Part shown: piece by piece, positions 1 to 5,381 of the stretch
How the letters are laid out: each line of letters begins with the position of its first letter
How positions within the stretch are numbered: position 1 is the stretch's first letter
NCBI GenBank assembly: GCA_029975625.1
Contig: JARKOR010000165.1
Location: forward strand, 1 to 5,381
Reading direction: 5' to 3'
From: Nanosynbacter sp.
GTDB lineage: Bacteria; Patescibacteriota; Saccharimonadia; Saccharimonadales; Saccharimonadaceae
Length of the DNA: 5,381 nt
The notes under the pieces: model-generated
The model's database searches: none
Seen by the model: only the letters and a program-made list of their open reading frames with translations
Told to the model about the DNA's origin: nothing
Position numbers and translations under genes: made by a program

Positions 1-260
1 TCACCTAACTCGCGCGCGCAGGCGGACTCAGTCGTAATACATATATTCGTAGAACTCGCTGTCATCGGATAGGTTCCCTCCTGTGCCGTATACACCTGGA
101 TAGCTCTTATTGTTTGGCTTACGGCATTAATAATGGTCGCATTCCTGGCGCGTTGCTGTATGTTTGTATAAGCTGCAATACTTATTGCAGCAAGGATTGC
201 TATGACTACTATGACGATGAGTAATTCTACGATAGTGAAACCATGGGCTTTTCTGTTCAT
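1..260 (-). CDS. Type IV pilin-like prepilin, C-terminus cut by window edge
   Basis: This frame is open from an ATG at 258-260 to the window edge and encodes 86 residues. It begins with a short basic leader, MNRKAHG, followed by FTIVELL. This is a class III signal: cleavage by prepilin peptidase is expected between G7 and F8, and E12 is the conserved Glu at mature position 5. Residues 8-30 form one hydrophobic helix that would anchor the subunit in the membrane and pack the pilus core. An amphipathic stretch with QQRARN (35-40) and a GTYP motif (62-65) follow, both usual in small pilins. C74 and C81 could form a disulfide. The protein is probably a major or minor subunit of a type IV pilus or a competence-type pseudopilus; which one cannot be told from this part. 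No clear Shine-Dalgarno lies 4-12 nt before the ATG. The pilin class is secure from the N-terminus alone. The C-terminal part is outside the window. Confidence 0.93.
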   Translation of the reverse strand, partial: MNRKAHGFTIVELLIVIVVIAILAAISIAAYTNIQQRARNATIINAVSQTIRAIQVYTAQEGTYPMTASSTNICITTESACARELG

Positions 261-320
261 GCTTTTAAGTGTACCCCCCGAGGTTGGTGTCAAGAGAAAT
301 GGTATAAAATACACCAGATG

Positions 321-347
321 TAGCGTGGGCACGCTAGATATAGCGTA
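321..347. repeat. Three alternating TAGCGT half-sites just after metK
   Basis: TAGCGTG (321-327), CACGCTA (330-336) and TAGCGTA (341-347) form two overlapping inverted repeats. One is a 7-bp repeat with a 2-nt centre (321-336). The other is a 6-bp repeat with a 4-nt centre (331-346). The two direct copies start exactly 20 bp apart, about two helical turns. The array abuts the metK stop codon and lies upstream of the pilin gene. It could be a weak metK transcription end, since either hairpin could form, but no U-tract follows directly. It could also be an operator for the pilin promoter. The repeats are seen directly; the function is inferred. Confidence 0.6.
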
Positions 348-1340
348 CTAACCCCAGGCCAGCTCCTTTCGTCCATAGTGGCCATTCGTGGCTAAATCTT
401 CATAGATTGGTCGTTTTAGGGCTAAGTGACCGATGATTCCATTCGGTGATAAATCGTACCCTTCAATCGTTTTCCTTTCACCGTCGACCATCGCGGTTAC
501 TTCAACCGGCCGGTCATAGCCAATCGCGTAGGCTAGACGAACCAACACTTCGTCCGCCTGGAATCTACGCACATAGTCAACGGCTATTTTCCGTGCCATA
601 TACGCAGCCGAGCGGTCAACTTTTGACGGATCTTTACCGCTGTATGCTCCGCCTCCAATAGGTATGCGCGGACCATAATTATCGACGATGAGCTTACGCC
701 CAGTCAGTCCAGCATCCGCGTCAAACCCGCCCAAACGCCAATCACCAGCCGGGTTGATATGGAGTTCGGGGTTGCTATTTCTATATTTCACAAAACATGC
801 AGAGACAAACTTTTGAATTTTCGCCCATTGCTTTACAGCCTGCTCCAATTCACCATGGGGCGCATGTTGGAAACTAGCAACAATCGCTGCGATTTCCTCG
901 CCACATACGGTTATCTGAGTCTTGCCGTCATATGGCCACCGTTCATAGAGATATCTATTTAGGTCGCGCGCGAGGACAAACTCAAGAGGCAACAACTCTG
1001 GCGTCTCGCTTGTCGCGTAACCAATCATCACGCCCTGGTCGCCCGCACCGCCCGCGTCTACGCCGGCAGCGATTTCCGGGCTCTGAACGGCAATGTTTTC
1101 AATTATTTCGAGCCCAGGCCCGGCGATTCGCTCGACAATTGGCGCAATATCAATCACCGCCTGGCTTGTTATCTCGCCCGTAATATAAACTCGTCCGTGA
1201 CCGCCCATCACCTCAATTGCCGTTCGCGCATTTGAGTCGGCAACCAAGTGCGCGTCCAGTATCGCATCGGCAATCCGATCACATAATTTGTCTGGGTGTT
1301 TTGGCGAAACAAACTCCGCCGTCTTGAAAGATTGATTCAT
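348..1340 (-). CDS. metK: S-adenosylmethionine synthetase (methionine adenosyltransferase), compact form
   Basis: MetK makes S-adenosylmethionine from ATP and methionine in the cytosol, releasing phosphate and diphosphate. The family signatures are all present: HPDK at residues 15-18 in the ATP-site region, the GAGDQG hexapeptide at 98-103, TGRK at 214-217, and GGGAYSGKDPSKVDR at 229-243 with the phosphate-binding Lys and Asp. The ending GHYGRKELAW at 320-329 matches the family's C-terminal GHFGR...W. At 330 residues it is clearly shorter than typical bacterial MetK (about 380-400). Loops in the N-terminal and middle domains are trimmed and the tail after the final Trp is missing, but no core motif is lost. 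The ATG at 1338-1340 is chosen because homologues begin about ten residues before the HPDK region and because AAAGGGAAAG lies 6 nt upstream. The frame stays open to an in-frame TTG at 1421, but that stretch is the riboswitch. Transcription probably starts from a promoter overlapping the pheT stop, with translation controlled by SAM. Confidence 0.97.
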   Translation of the reverse strand: MNQSFKTAEFVSPKHPDKLCDRIADAILDAHLVADSNARTAIEVMGGHGRVYITGEITSQAVIDIAPIVERIAGPGLEIIENIAVQSPEIAAGVDAGGAGDQGVMIGYATSETPELLPLEFVLARDLNRYLYERWPYDGKTQITVCGEEIAAIVASFQHAPHGELEQAVKQWAKIQKFVSACFVKYRNSNPELHINPAGDWRLGGFDADAGLTGRKLIVDNYGPRIPIGGGAYSGKDPSKVDRSAAYMARKIAVDYVRRFQADEVLVRLAYAIGYDRPVEVTAMVDGERKTIEGYDLSPNGIIGHLALKRPIYEDLATNGHYGRKELAWG

Positions 1341-1443
1341 ATCTTTCCCTTTCATCGGGTTGGAAGGAGCACCACTGTCAGCTAGCAAAACTGGCTGGTT
1401 GCTGGCGGGTCGTCGAGCCAAATCTCTCGCCGCACTCTGGATA
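1340..1443 (-). promoter_or_regulatory. SAM-I (S-box) riboswitch in the metK leader, overlapping the RBS
   Basis: Read on the minus strand, the metK leader contains S-box hallmarks in the correct order. P1 5' strand is TATC (1443-1440), followed by the conserved AGAG (1438-1435). P2 is GCGG (1433-1430) with CCGC (1408-1405), enclosing a GAG/CTC stem (1426-1424 with 1417-1415) and the kink-turn-like GACGA (1414-1410). GCAACC follows at 1402-1397. P3 pairs ACC (1399-1397) with GGT (1373-1371), with an AGCCAG/CTAGCT inner hairpin. GGTGCT is at 1373-1368. The P2 loop TTGG (1421-1418) pairs with CCAA (1363-1360), the S-box pseudoknot. P4 is CCC (1359-1357) with GGG (1349-1347). P1 closes with GATA (1343-1340), whose last A is the A of the metK ATG. 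The Shine-Dalgarno AAAGGGAAAG is built from the P4 3' arm and the P4-P1 joint, so SAM binding should hide it. The GACGA kink turn favours SAM-I over SAM-IV. P1 is short (4 bp). Confidence 0.88.
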
Positions 1444-1465
1444 ATTAATTGTAAATGCTACTTAT

Positions 1466-1495
1466 ATTATAGCACAGTCTGTTCAAGCCGTTTAA
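1466..1495 (-). promoter_or_regulatory. Extended -10 promoter for metK, overlapping the pheT stop
   Basis: A perfect TATAAT (1471-1466) is preceded by TGC (1474-1472), giving the extended -10 form TGnTATAAT. A weak -35, TTAAAC (1495-1490), lies 18 bp upstream. The pheT stop TAA (1469-1467) is part of the -10 box. The predicted transcription start is near 1459, about 15 nt before the first riboswitch helix, so the transcript would begin just in time to make the whole aptamer. Its placement explains how metK can be regulated apart from pheT. Confidence 0.7.
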
Positions 1496-3959
1496 TAATT
1501 GGCGAAATATCTTTATCGGATAGCGTTCGATCGTAGCTTGTGAATGTTAACCTGAATGATATCGTCTTGGCCTGAGGATCATCTTCCGGCTGGTAAATTG
1601 AGACGGGTCGGACATCTACGGTTAGGTCGGTCGCCTTCGCGGCCTTCTCTACTGCCTCAAACACCTCGTCATATCGCTGATTGCCCGAAACTCTGATCGA
1701 TACATCCTGAGACACGGACGGATAGCGGCTAAGCGGACGATAAGTCAGGTTGTGCTCTGAAGCAACTTTCACTAATCCCTCAAGGTCGAGTGTCACCGCC
1801 GCCACATATTCCGGCAATTTAAAGTTCTTTATGACCGATTGTTTTAGCTCGCCAATCATGCCAATCAAAACGCCATCGGTCGTTTCGATTAGCGCGCTCC
1901 GTTCAAGGTCAAACGGCGCCGTCACGGCATAATTCATAGCTTCGGTGATTGGTTTATATATGAGCTGGCAGCCTAAATCTTTAGCGAGCCGATCAACCAA
2001 GCGCCTTACTACGTAAAATGGCGCGCCGCTTCCTGGTTTTTTGCGTGCATAAACCGCGTCAACGAAGTTAATCTCTTTCGGTAGACCATCATCATCGTTG
2101 GCGTGATATCTTTTATTGTGTCCGCGGCCAATCTCGAACAACGTAAACTCATCGTGTCCCGCCTTGATATTCAGATGGACTTTGTCGAGCAAACTTGGCA
2201 GAACACTCAGGCGGTAATATTGTAGATCGGGGCTAAGCGCATTTGATAGCTTAAACGCTTCGCTCGGATCCTGCTCGGCTCTTTTCAGAACGTTTTCGTG
2301 TACGAAACTATAGGTCAGCACCTCGTTTGCGCCTGCCCGCCTCAAACTTTCCCGCACCTGCTTTTTAGCTTCGCGAACCACATTTTTTGGCGCCGGTTTC
2401 GTACTTCGAAGCGGAAGTTCTCTAGGTAGTTTATCGAATCCATATAGCCGGCCGACCTCTTCAACGACGTCTTCCGGTAACTCAATATCTGTTCGCCAGA
2501 ACGGTACGCGGTACTGAAATTCGTTCTCGTTCTTGCCTGCGTCATCGTGCGTTTCAAACTCTACATTACGCAAAATCCGTATAATCTCACTACGCGGTAT
2601 TACGAGCCCTAAACGTTTGCTAATAAATTCAGTCGAAATGACTTCTGGCGCACTGTGGCCATATTTTTCCATCTGGGATGGCGCGGTCTTGTCAATCGTC
2701 GGGTCAAACACCTGGCTCGCCTGCTGTCCAGGTATACTATCCATTAAGCGAGCCATGATTGCATCATTTTGTAACGGTGATTGCCCCTTATTAAACCGTG
2801 TTACGGCGTCGGTAAACAGACCGTGCCGCATGCTCGTTTTTCGAATAGTATACATATCGAAATTCGCAACTTCAAGCACAATATTCTTCGTTTCGTTCGT
2901 CACCTCGCTATCCAAGCCACCCATGACGCCGCCAAGTCCAATCACCCCCTCGCCGTCAGCGATAACGATGTCATCTTCGGTCAATTCGTACGTCTTGTTG
3001 TTTAGTAACGTTACCGTTTCACCCTGCTGAGCCATACGAGCGCTAATCTTGTGCCCGCGAAGCTTGTCGTAATCATACGCATGGGTCGGTTGCGCGGTCA
3101 TGAGCATAATGTAGTTTGTTGCGTCCACGATAGTGTTAATCGGTTTAGCGCCCATTGCCACTAACTGGCACCGCAGCCGAAGCGGGCTCGGTTTTACCTC
3201 TACGTCTTTGAGAGCTGTTGCCATAAATCGCGGAACACTCTCGGGAGCATCGTTAAACACTTCCAGCTCCAAGCCGCTCGCTTGAGCAAATTCCTGCGTT
3301 CGCGTGTACCAGTCCGGGCTAGTGAATTCCTTACCAAAAATCCCCGCAATTTCCCGCGCCACACCTAGCTGCCCGAACAAATCCGGCCGGTGAGTGAACA
3401 TTTTGTTCTCGATATCAATCACGTAGCTATCGAGACCGAACATTTCAGCAAAGCTTGCCCCCGGCGCAAGCTTCTTTCCTTCAGGCAAATCCGCCTCGGT
3501 AATCTCGACAATACCCGCATGGTCGCCGCCAATCGCCAGCTCATCCGCCGCCGACAACATGCCCTGGCTCAATATACCACGGAGTTTGCGCGCACCCAGC
3601 ACAAACGGCTCCGCGTCATCAAAGCTTGCCGGTACAACACTCTCAGGGGGCAGCCACACCGCCCACATGCCCGCGTGAACATTTGGCGCGCCACACACAA
3701 CTTGCACAAGACCATCTTCTTCGCGTTTGGCGCTCTCGACTATACTTCCATCATCAATCAGACAAACACTCAACTTGTCAGCGTCAGGATGCTTCTCGCA
3801 CTGCACGACTTTTACAATTCGCGCGTCTTTATATTTCGCGCGCAGGTCAATAATTTCCTCAACGCCACCAAGCTGCGCGTTAATTCGAGTCACCAATTCA
3901 TTTACGGGCGGCAACTCAAACCCAACCAATTTTTGTACGATATTTACACTAACTTTCAT
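1467..3959 (-). CDS. pheT: Phenylalanine--tRNA ligase beta subunit
   Basis: PheT is the large subunit of the cytosolic alpha2-beta2 enzyme that charges tRNA-Phe; it binds the tRNA and edits mischarged tyrosine. At 830 residues it is full length (E. coli about 795). In order: an N-terminal segment; an EMAP/Trbp111-like tRNA-binding domain (about 40-165) with HPDADKL (57-63) and GAPNV (90-94); the B3/B4 editing region (about 210-410) with PTHAYD (291-296), GVMGG (344-348) and the RHGLFTDAVTRFNKG segment (378-392); B5 (about 438-512) with EEVGRLYGFDKLP (500-512); the catalytic-like core (about 525-730); and a ferredoxin-fold anticodon-binding domain (about 738-830) opening with YRPLSRYPSVSQDVS. 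The ATG at 3957-3959 has AGGG 4 nt upstream and gives the normal family N-terminus. The gene is separated from pheS by an unrelated gene and may be co-transcribed with it. Its last codons contain the metK promoter. No frameshift or missing domain was seen. Confidence 0.98.
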   Translation of the reverse strand: MKVSVNIVQKLVGFELPPVNELVTRINAQLGGVEEIIDLRAKYKDARIVKVVQCEKHPDADKLSVCLIDDGSIVESAKREEDGLVQVVCGAPNVHAGMWAVWLPPESVVPASFDDAEPFVLGARKLRGILSQGMLSAADELAIGGDHAGIVEITEADLPEGKKLAPGASFAEMFGLDSYVIDIENKMFTHRPDLFGQLGVAREIAGIFGKEFTSPDWYTRTQEFAQASGLELEVFNDAPESVPRFMATALKDVEVKPSPLRLRCQLVAMGAKPINTIVDATNYIMLMTAQPTHAYDYDKLRGHKISARMAQQGETVTLLNNKTYELTEDDIVIADGEGVIGLGGVMGGLDSEVTNETKNIVLEVANFDMYTIRKTSMRHGLFTDAVTRFNKGQSPLQNDAIMARLMDSIPGQQASQVFDPTIDKTAPSQMEKYGHSAPEVISTEFISKRLGLVIPRSEIIRILRNVEFETHDDAGKNENEFQYRVPFWRTDIELPEDVVEEVGRLYGFDKLPRELPLRSTKPAPKNVVREAKKQVRESLRRAGANEVLTYSFVHENVLKRAEQDPSEAFKLSNALSPDLQYYRLSVLPSLLDKVHLNIKAGHDEFTLFEIGRGHNKRYHANDDDGLPKEINFVDAVYARKKPGSGAPFYVVRRLVDRLAKDLGCQLIYKPITEAMNYAVTAPFDLERSALIETTDGVLIGMIGELKQSVIKNFKLPEYVAAVTLDLEGLVKVASEHNLTYRPLSRYPSVSQDVSIRVSGNQRYDEVFEAVEKAAKATDLTVDVRPVSIYQPEDDPQAKTISFRLTFTSYDRTLSDKDISPIIKRLEQTVL

Positions 3960-4015
3960 CTTACCCTAAGTATACAATAAAACGCCATCCGTCGCCACAG
4001 ATACCGCCTAGCACC

Positions 4016-4660
4016 CTATCGTCTTTTGTTTTTTATTTCTTCTATGCGCTCAAGTATGTCTGTGGGAGAATTGTGAGGCTCTTTATATACTGGCTTAAAT
4101 GCACCTTCATCAGGGTATCTATCTGCCACCCCTTCCCCAAGAGGAGCAAAGAGGTTACGCTGATCGGAGACAGCAAAAGTACCAAAGGGCACCGCAAGCA
4201 CATTCTTCAACACATGACCACACGTCCGCTGGGTAATCGAACCCGTCTTTAGGTGCTTCTTGCTCGCCATAGCCACATCCCACCACGTAAAGCCATCACC
4301 CTGCGGTAACTGCACCGCACCAAGACTTCCCTGTCCGATAACGACAATGCTGGCGATATTCGGATTGCGAAAACTAGCCCGAAGGGTTGCCCTATCTGTT
4401 ATAGGGTAGAGTTCGACGGTCTTATAATTGCCCAGCATCTTTTCCGTATCCCGTATCAGCTCCCCTTCTTCCTCAAATGCCTCAATTTGTTCCTCAGGGG
4501 CCAAATCTCCACTGTTAAACGTCGCTCTCGATACGTGTATAGCTAGCGTGCCTAATTTCGGCTCAAGGCTTAGCCTACCCCTCTCCAGAAGGTCTTCTCG
4601 TCTTCCATGGAATCGCTGCACGTCACGCCGAAATTGGTCCCGCTCACGCTGTGTTGTCAT
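4016..4660 (-). CDS. Conserved-looking protein of unknown function between pheS and pheT
   Basis: I do not recognise a named family for this 214-residue soluble protein. It has no signal peptide or membrane segment. The N-terminus (1-35) is charged and rich in Arg, consistent with a helix. Residues 52-76 are acidic. Residues 79-120 look like alternating strands and helices, ending in a hydrophobic strand and turn, SIVVIGQGSLGAVQL (104-118). FTWWDVA (124-130), QRTCGHV (144-150) and VPFGTFAVSDQRNLFAP (157-173) follow. The tail is basic, ending KNKRR. A strand ending in xGS, followed about 35 residues later by a Cys-Gly, resembles the His-Gly/Cys layout of caspase-like (CHAT) folds. The catalytic His position would be Q110 here, so any such relation would be to an inactive or divergent form; this is speculation. 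The ATG at 4658-4660 is supported by a strong promoter placed so that the mRNA would start at it. The ORF is real by length, composition and promoter. Confidence 0.85.
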   Translation of the reverse strand: MTTQRERDQFRRDVQRFHGRREDLLERGRLSLEPKLGTLAIHVSRATFNSGDLAPEEQIEAFEEEGELIRDTEKMLGNYKTVELYPITDRATLRASFRNPNIASIVVIGQGSLGAVQLPQGDGFTWWDVAMASKKHLKTGSITQRTCGHVLKNVLAVPFGTFAVSDQRNLFAPLGEGVADRYPDEGAFKPVYKEPHNSPTDILERIEEIKNKRR

Positions 4661-4666
4661 CTTCTC

Positions 4667-4696
4667 ATTATATCACAAAAGCATATGCTTTGTCAA
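4667..4696 (-). promoter_or_regulatory. Near-consensus promoter giving a probable leaderless mRNA
   Basis: The -35 box TTGACA (4696-4691) and the -10 box TATAAT (4672-4667) are both perfect. They are 18 bp apart, and TGA directly before the -10 gives the extended form. Only six bases, GAGAAG, separate the -10 from the ATG of the unknown gene. The usual start of transcription, about 7 nt after the -10, would fall on the A of that ATG (4660). GAGAAG is not a useful Shine-Dalgarno at that distance. The promoter should drive the unknown gene, and perhaps pheT by read-through. Confidence 0.85.
4678..4691. repeat. 14-bp perfect palindrome in the promoter spacer, possible operator
   Basis: AAGCATATGCTT (4679-4690) is a perfect 12-bp palindrome and extends to 14 bp with the flanking A and T. 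It starts on the last base of the -35 box and occupies most of the spacer before the -10 box. A dimeric regulator bound here would compete with RNA polymerase. The symmetry is seen directly; the operator role is inferred from position. A chance palindrome in an AT-rich stretch is the alternative. Confidence 0.5.
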
Positions 4697-4734
4697 TGGC
4701 TCTACGACCCGAGCTCATGATTTCTCTGCAAGTA

Positions 4735-4747
4735 GAGTTTGAAACTC
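4735..4747. repeat. Short inverted repeat just after pheS
   Basis: GAGTTT and AAACTC flank a single central base ten bases after the pheS stop. A second, overlapping pairing is possible between CTCT and AGAG (4724-4727 and 4734-4737). These could fold at the end of the pheS transcript, but the stems are short and no U-tract follows, so an intrinsic terminator is not supported. Confidence 0.35.
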
Positions 4748-4756
4748 AAATTCTTA

Positions 4757-5381
4757 TTAAAATTGCTCCAAAAAGTCCAGTTTGCCACTCTCAAAATGAC
4801 GAACGTCCTCGATGCCATATTTCATCATGACTAGACGATCTATGCCGCAGCCAAACGCAAAACCCGTGTATTTCTCCGGGTCGATATCGGCGGCGCGAAG
4901 CACATTGGGGTGAATCAAGCCGCAACCAAGGAGTTCAATCCAACCCTCGCCGGAGCAGACTTTGCAGGTCGCATCCTTGCCTTCACAAAACGGACAGCTC
5001 AGCGCAAACTCAAAACTCGGCTCGGTGAACGGAAAATAGAACGGGTTGACTCTGACGTCAAGCCTCTTGCCATAATATGCCTGCAAAAACTCCTGCAAGG
5101 TCGCGATGAGATTACCGACATTCACGCCTTTGGCGACATACACACCCTCGACTTGATAGAACGTGTGCTCGTGGCGCGCGTCAAGATCCTCATTGCGAAA
5201 TACCCGATCAGGCACGATGGCCGCAATCGCCTCGCCCCGTGTTAGATTTTCTCGGTATTTTCTCAGCACGCGGTTTTGCATGGTCGAGGTATGCGCGGGC
5301 GCAATGAGCCGCTCGCCATCGGCATCTGTTTCTTCGGTCATGAATGTATCATAATCATCGCGCGCAGGATGACCTTTGGGA
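4757..5381 (-). CDS. pheS: Phenylalanine--tRNA ligase alpha subunit, N-terminus outside window
   Basis: PheS carries the active site of phenylalanyl-tRNA synthetase, joining phenylalanine to tRNA-Phe at the expense of ATP, and works as a complex with PheT. The visible 207 residues start inside class II motif 1 (PKGHPARDDYDTF) at the window edge. They continue with motif 2 (HEHTFYQVEGVYV), the phenylalanine-pocket segment YFPFTEPS, GCGLIHPNVL, and motif 3 (GFAFGCGIDRLVMMKYGI), then end normally in FLEQF and TAA. About 110-140 N-terminal residues, including the coiled-coil arm that contacts tRNA, must lie beyond 5381. Between the FTEPS and GCG motifs is an insert with CPFC and CKVC spaced as CxxC-x6-CxxC, a likely zinc site that some bacterial PheS proteins carry and E. 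coli PheS lacks. The ATG at 5341 is internal, not the start, because motif 1 reads through it in frame. Confidence 0.97.
   Translation of the reverse strand, partial: PKGHPARDDYDTFMTEETDADGERLIAPAHTSTMQNRVLRKYRENLTRGEAIAAIVPDRVFRNEDLDARHEHTFYQVEGVYVAKGVNVGNLIATLQEFLQAYYGKRLDVRVNPFYFPFTEPSFEFALSCPFCEGKDATCKVCSGEGWIELLGCGLIHPNVLRAADIDPEKYTGFAFGCGIDRLVMMKYGIEDVRHFESGKLDFLEQF

Noticed and set aside
301..315. Small hairpin GGTGTA/TATACC upstream of the pilin gene
   Set aside because: Its 6-bp stem with a 3-nt loop and a wobble pair is AU-rich and likely chance in this AT-rich gap.
1353..1355. Alternative metK ATG five codons upstream of 1340
   Set aside because: It lies in the P4 loop of the riboswitch, has no Shine-Dalgarno before it, and adds MKGKD, which encodes the real Shine-Dalgarno of the 1340 start.
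2342..2557. Minus-strand 71-codon frame inside pheT
   Set aside because: It lies wholly inside the B5 and core region of pheT in another frame, with no separate start signal or known motif.
3969..3974. TATACT as a -10 box for pheT
   Set aside because: No acceptable -35 lies 16-18 bp upstream (TGGCGA at best). Transcription from it would start after the Shine-Dalgarno, which looks functional.
3390..3980. Plus-strand open frame of 196 codons opposite the pheT 5' end
   Set aside because: It is antisense to conserved PheT domains, has no recognisable motif, and its composition reads like a mirror of the real gene. The same holds for the other plus-strand frames opposite metK, pheT and pheS.
3979..4002. 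Hairpin before pheT (ATCTGT, GGCG loop, ACGGAT) followed by GGCG and four U residues, as a terminator or attenuator
   Set aside because: The stem is short, has a G-U pair, and the U-tract is short and displaced by four bases. It is too weak to call without conservation or RNA 3'-end data.

Overview
The window looks like a piece of a Patescibacteria (CPR) genome, most likely a Saccharibacteria (TM7)-type organism. The evidence is a short type IV prepilin with an N-terminus of the kind common in that group, a very compact MetK, short intergenic gaps, a promoter that appears to give a leaderless mRNA, and genes packed on one strand. The phylum is an inference from protein style. No marker gene here proves it. 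All supported genes lie on the minus strand, so the biological reading order runs from high to low coordinates. The standard genetic code fits; the stops seen are TAA and TAG.

In reading order: the 3' two thirds of pheS (phenylalanyl-tRNA synthetase alpha) enters at the window edge and ends at 4757. A 96-bp gap follows. It holds an inverted repeat after pheS and then a near-consensus sigma70-type promoter (TTGACA, 18 bp, TGaTATAAT), with a perfect palindrome filling part of the spacer. The predicted start of transcription is at or next to the ATG of a 214-residue protein of unknown function (4016-4660). pheT (synthetase beta, 830 residues, 1467-3959) begins 56 bp after that gene. The unknown gene therefore separates pheS from pheT, which are usually adjacent.

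The stop codon of pheT lies inside an extended -10 promoter for metK (348-1340, S-adenosylmethionine synthetase, 330 residues). The roughly 115-nt metK leader folds as a SAM-I (S-box) riboswitch. The AGAG, GACGA, GCAACC and GGTGCT signatures, four helices and a TTGG/CCAA pseudoknot can all be traced by eye. The 3' end of the aptamer contains the metK Shine-Dalgarno and the first base of its start codon, so the fold itself is predicted to block translation when SAM is plentiful. This is the most interesting element in the window: product feedback on the enzyme that makes SAM, with no separate terminator or anti-SD platform.

After metK comes an 87-bp gap with three copies of TAGCGT in alternating orientation. 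A type IV prepilin (start at 260) follows and runs off the low-coordinate edge. No tRNA, rRNA, CRISPR array, insertion sequence or other mobile element was seen.
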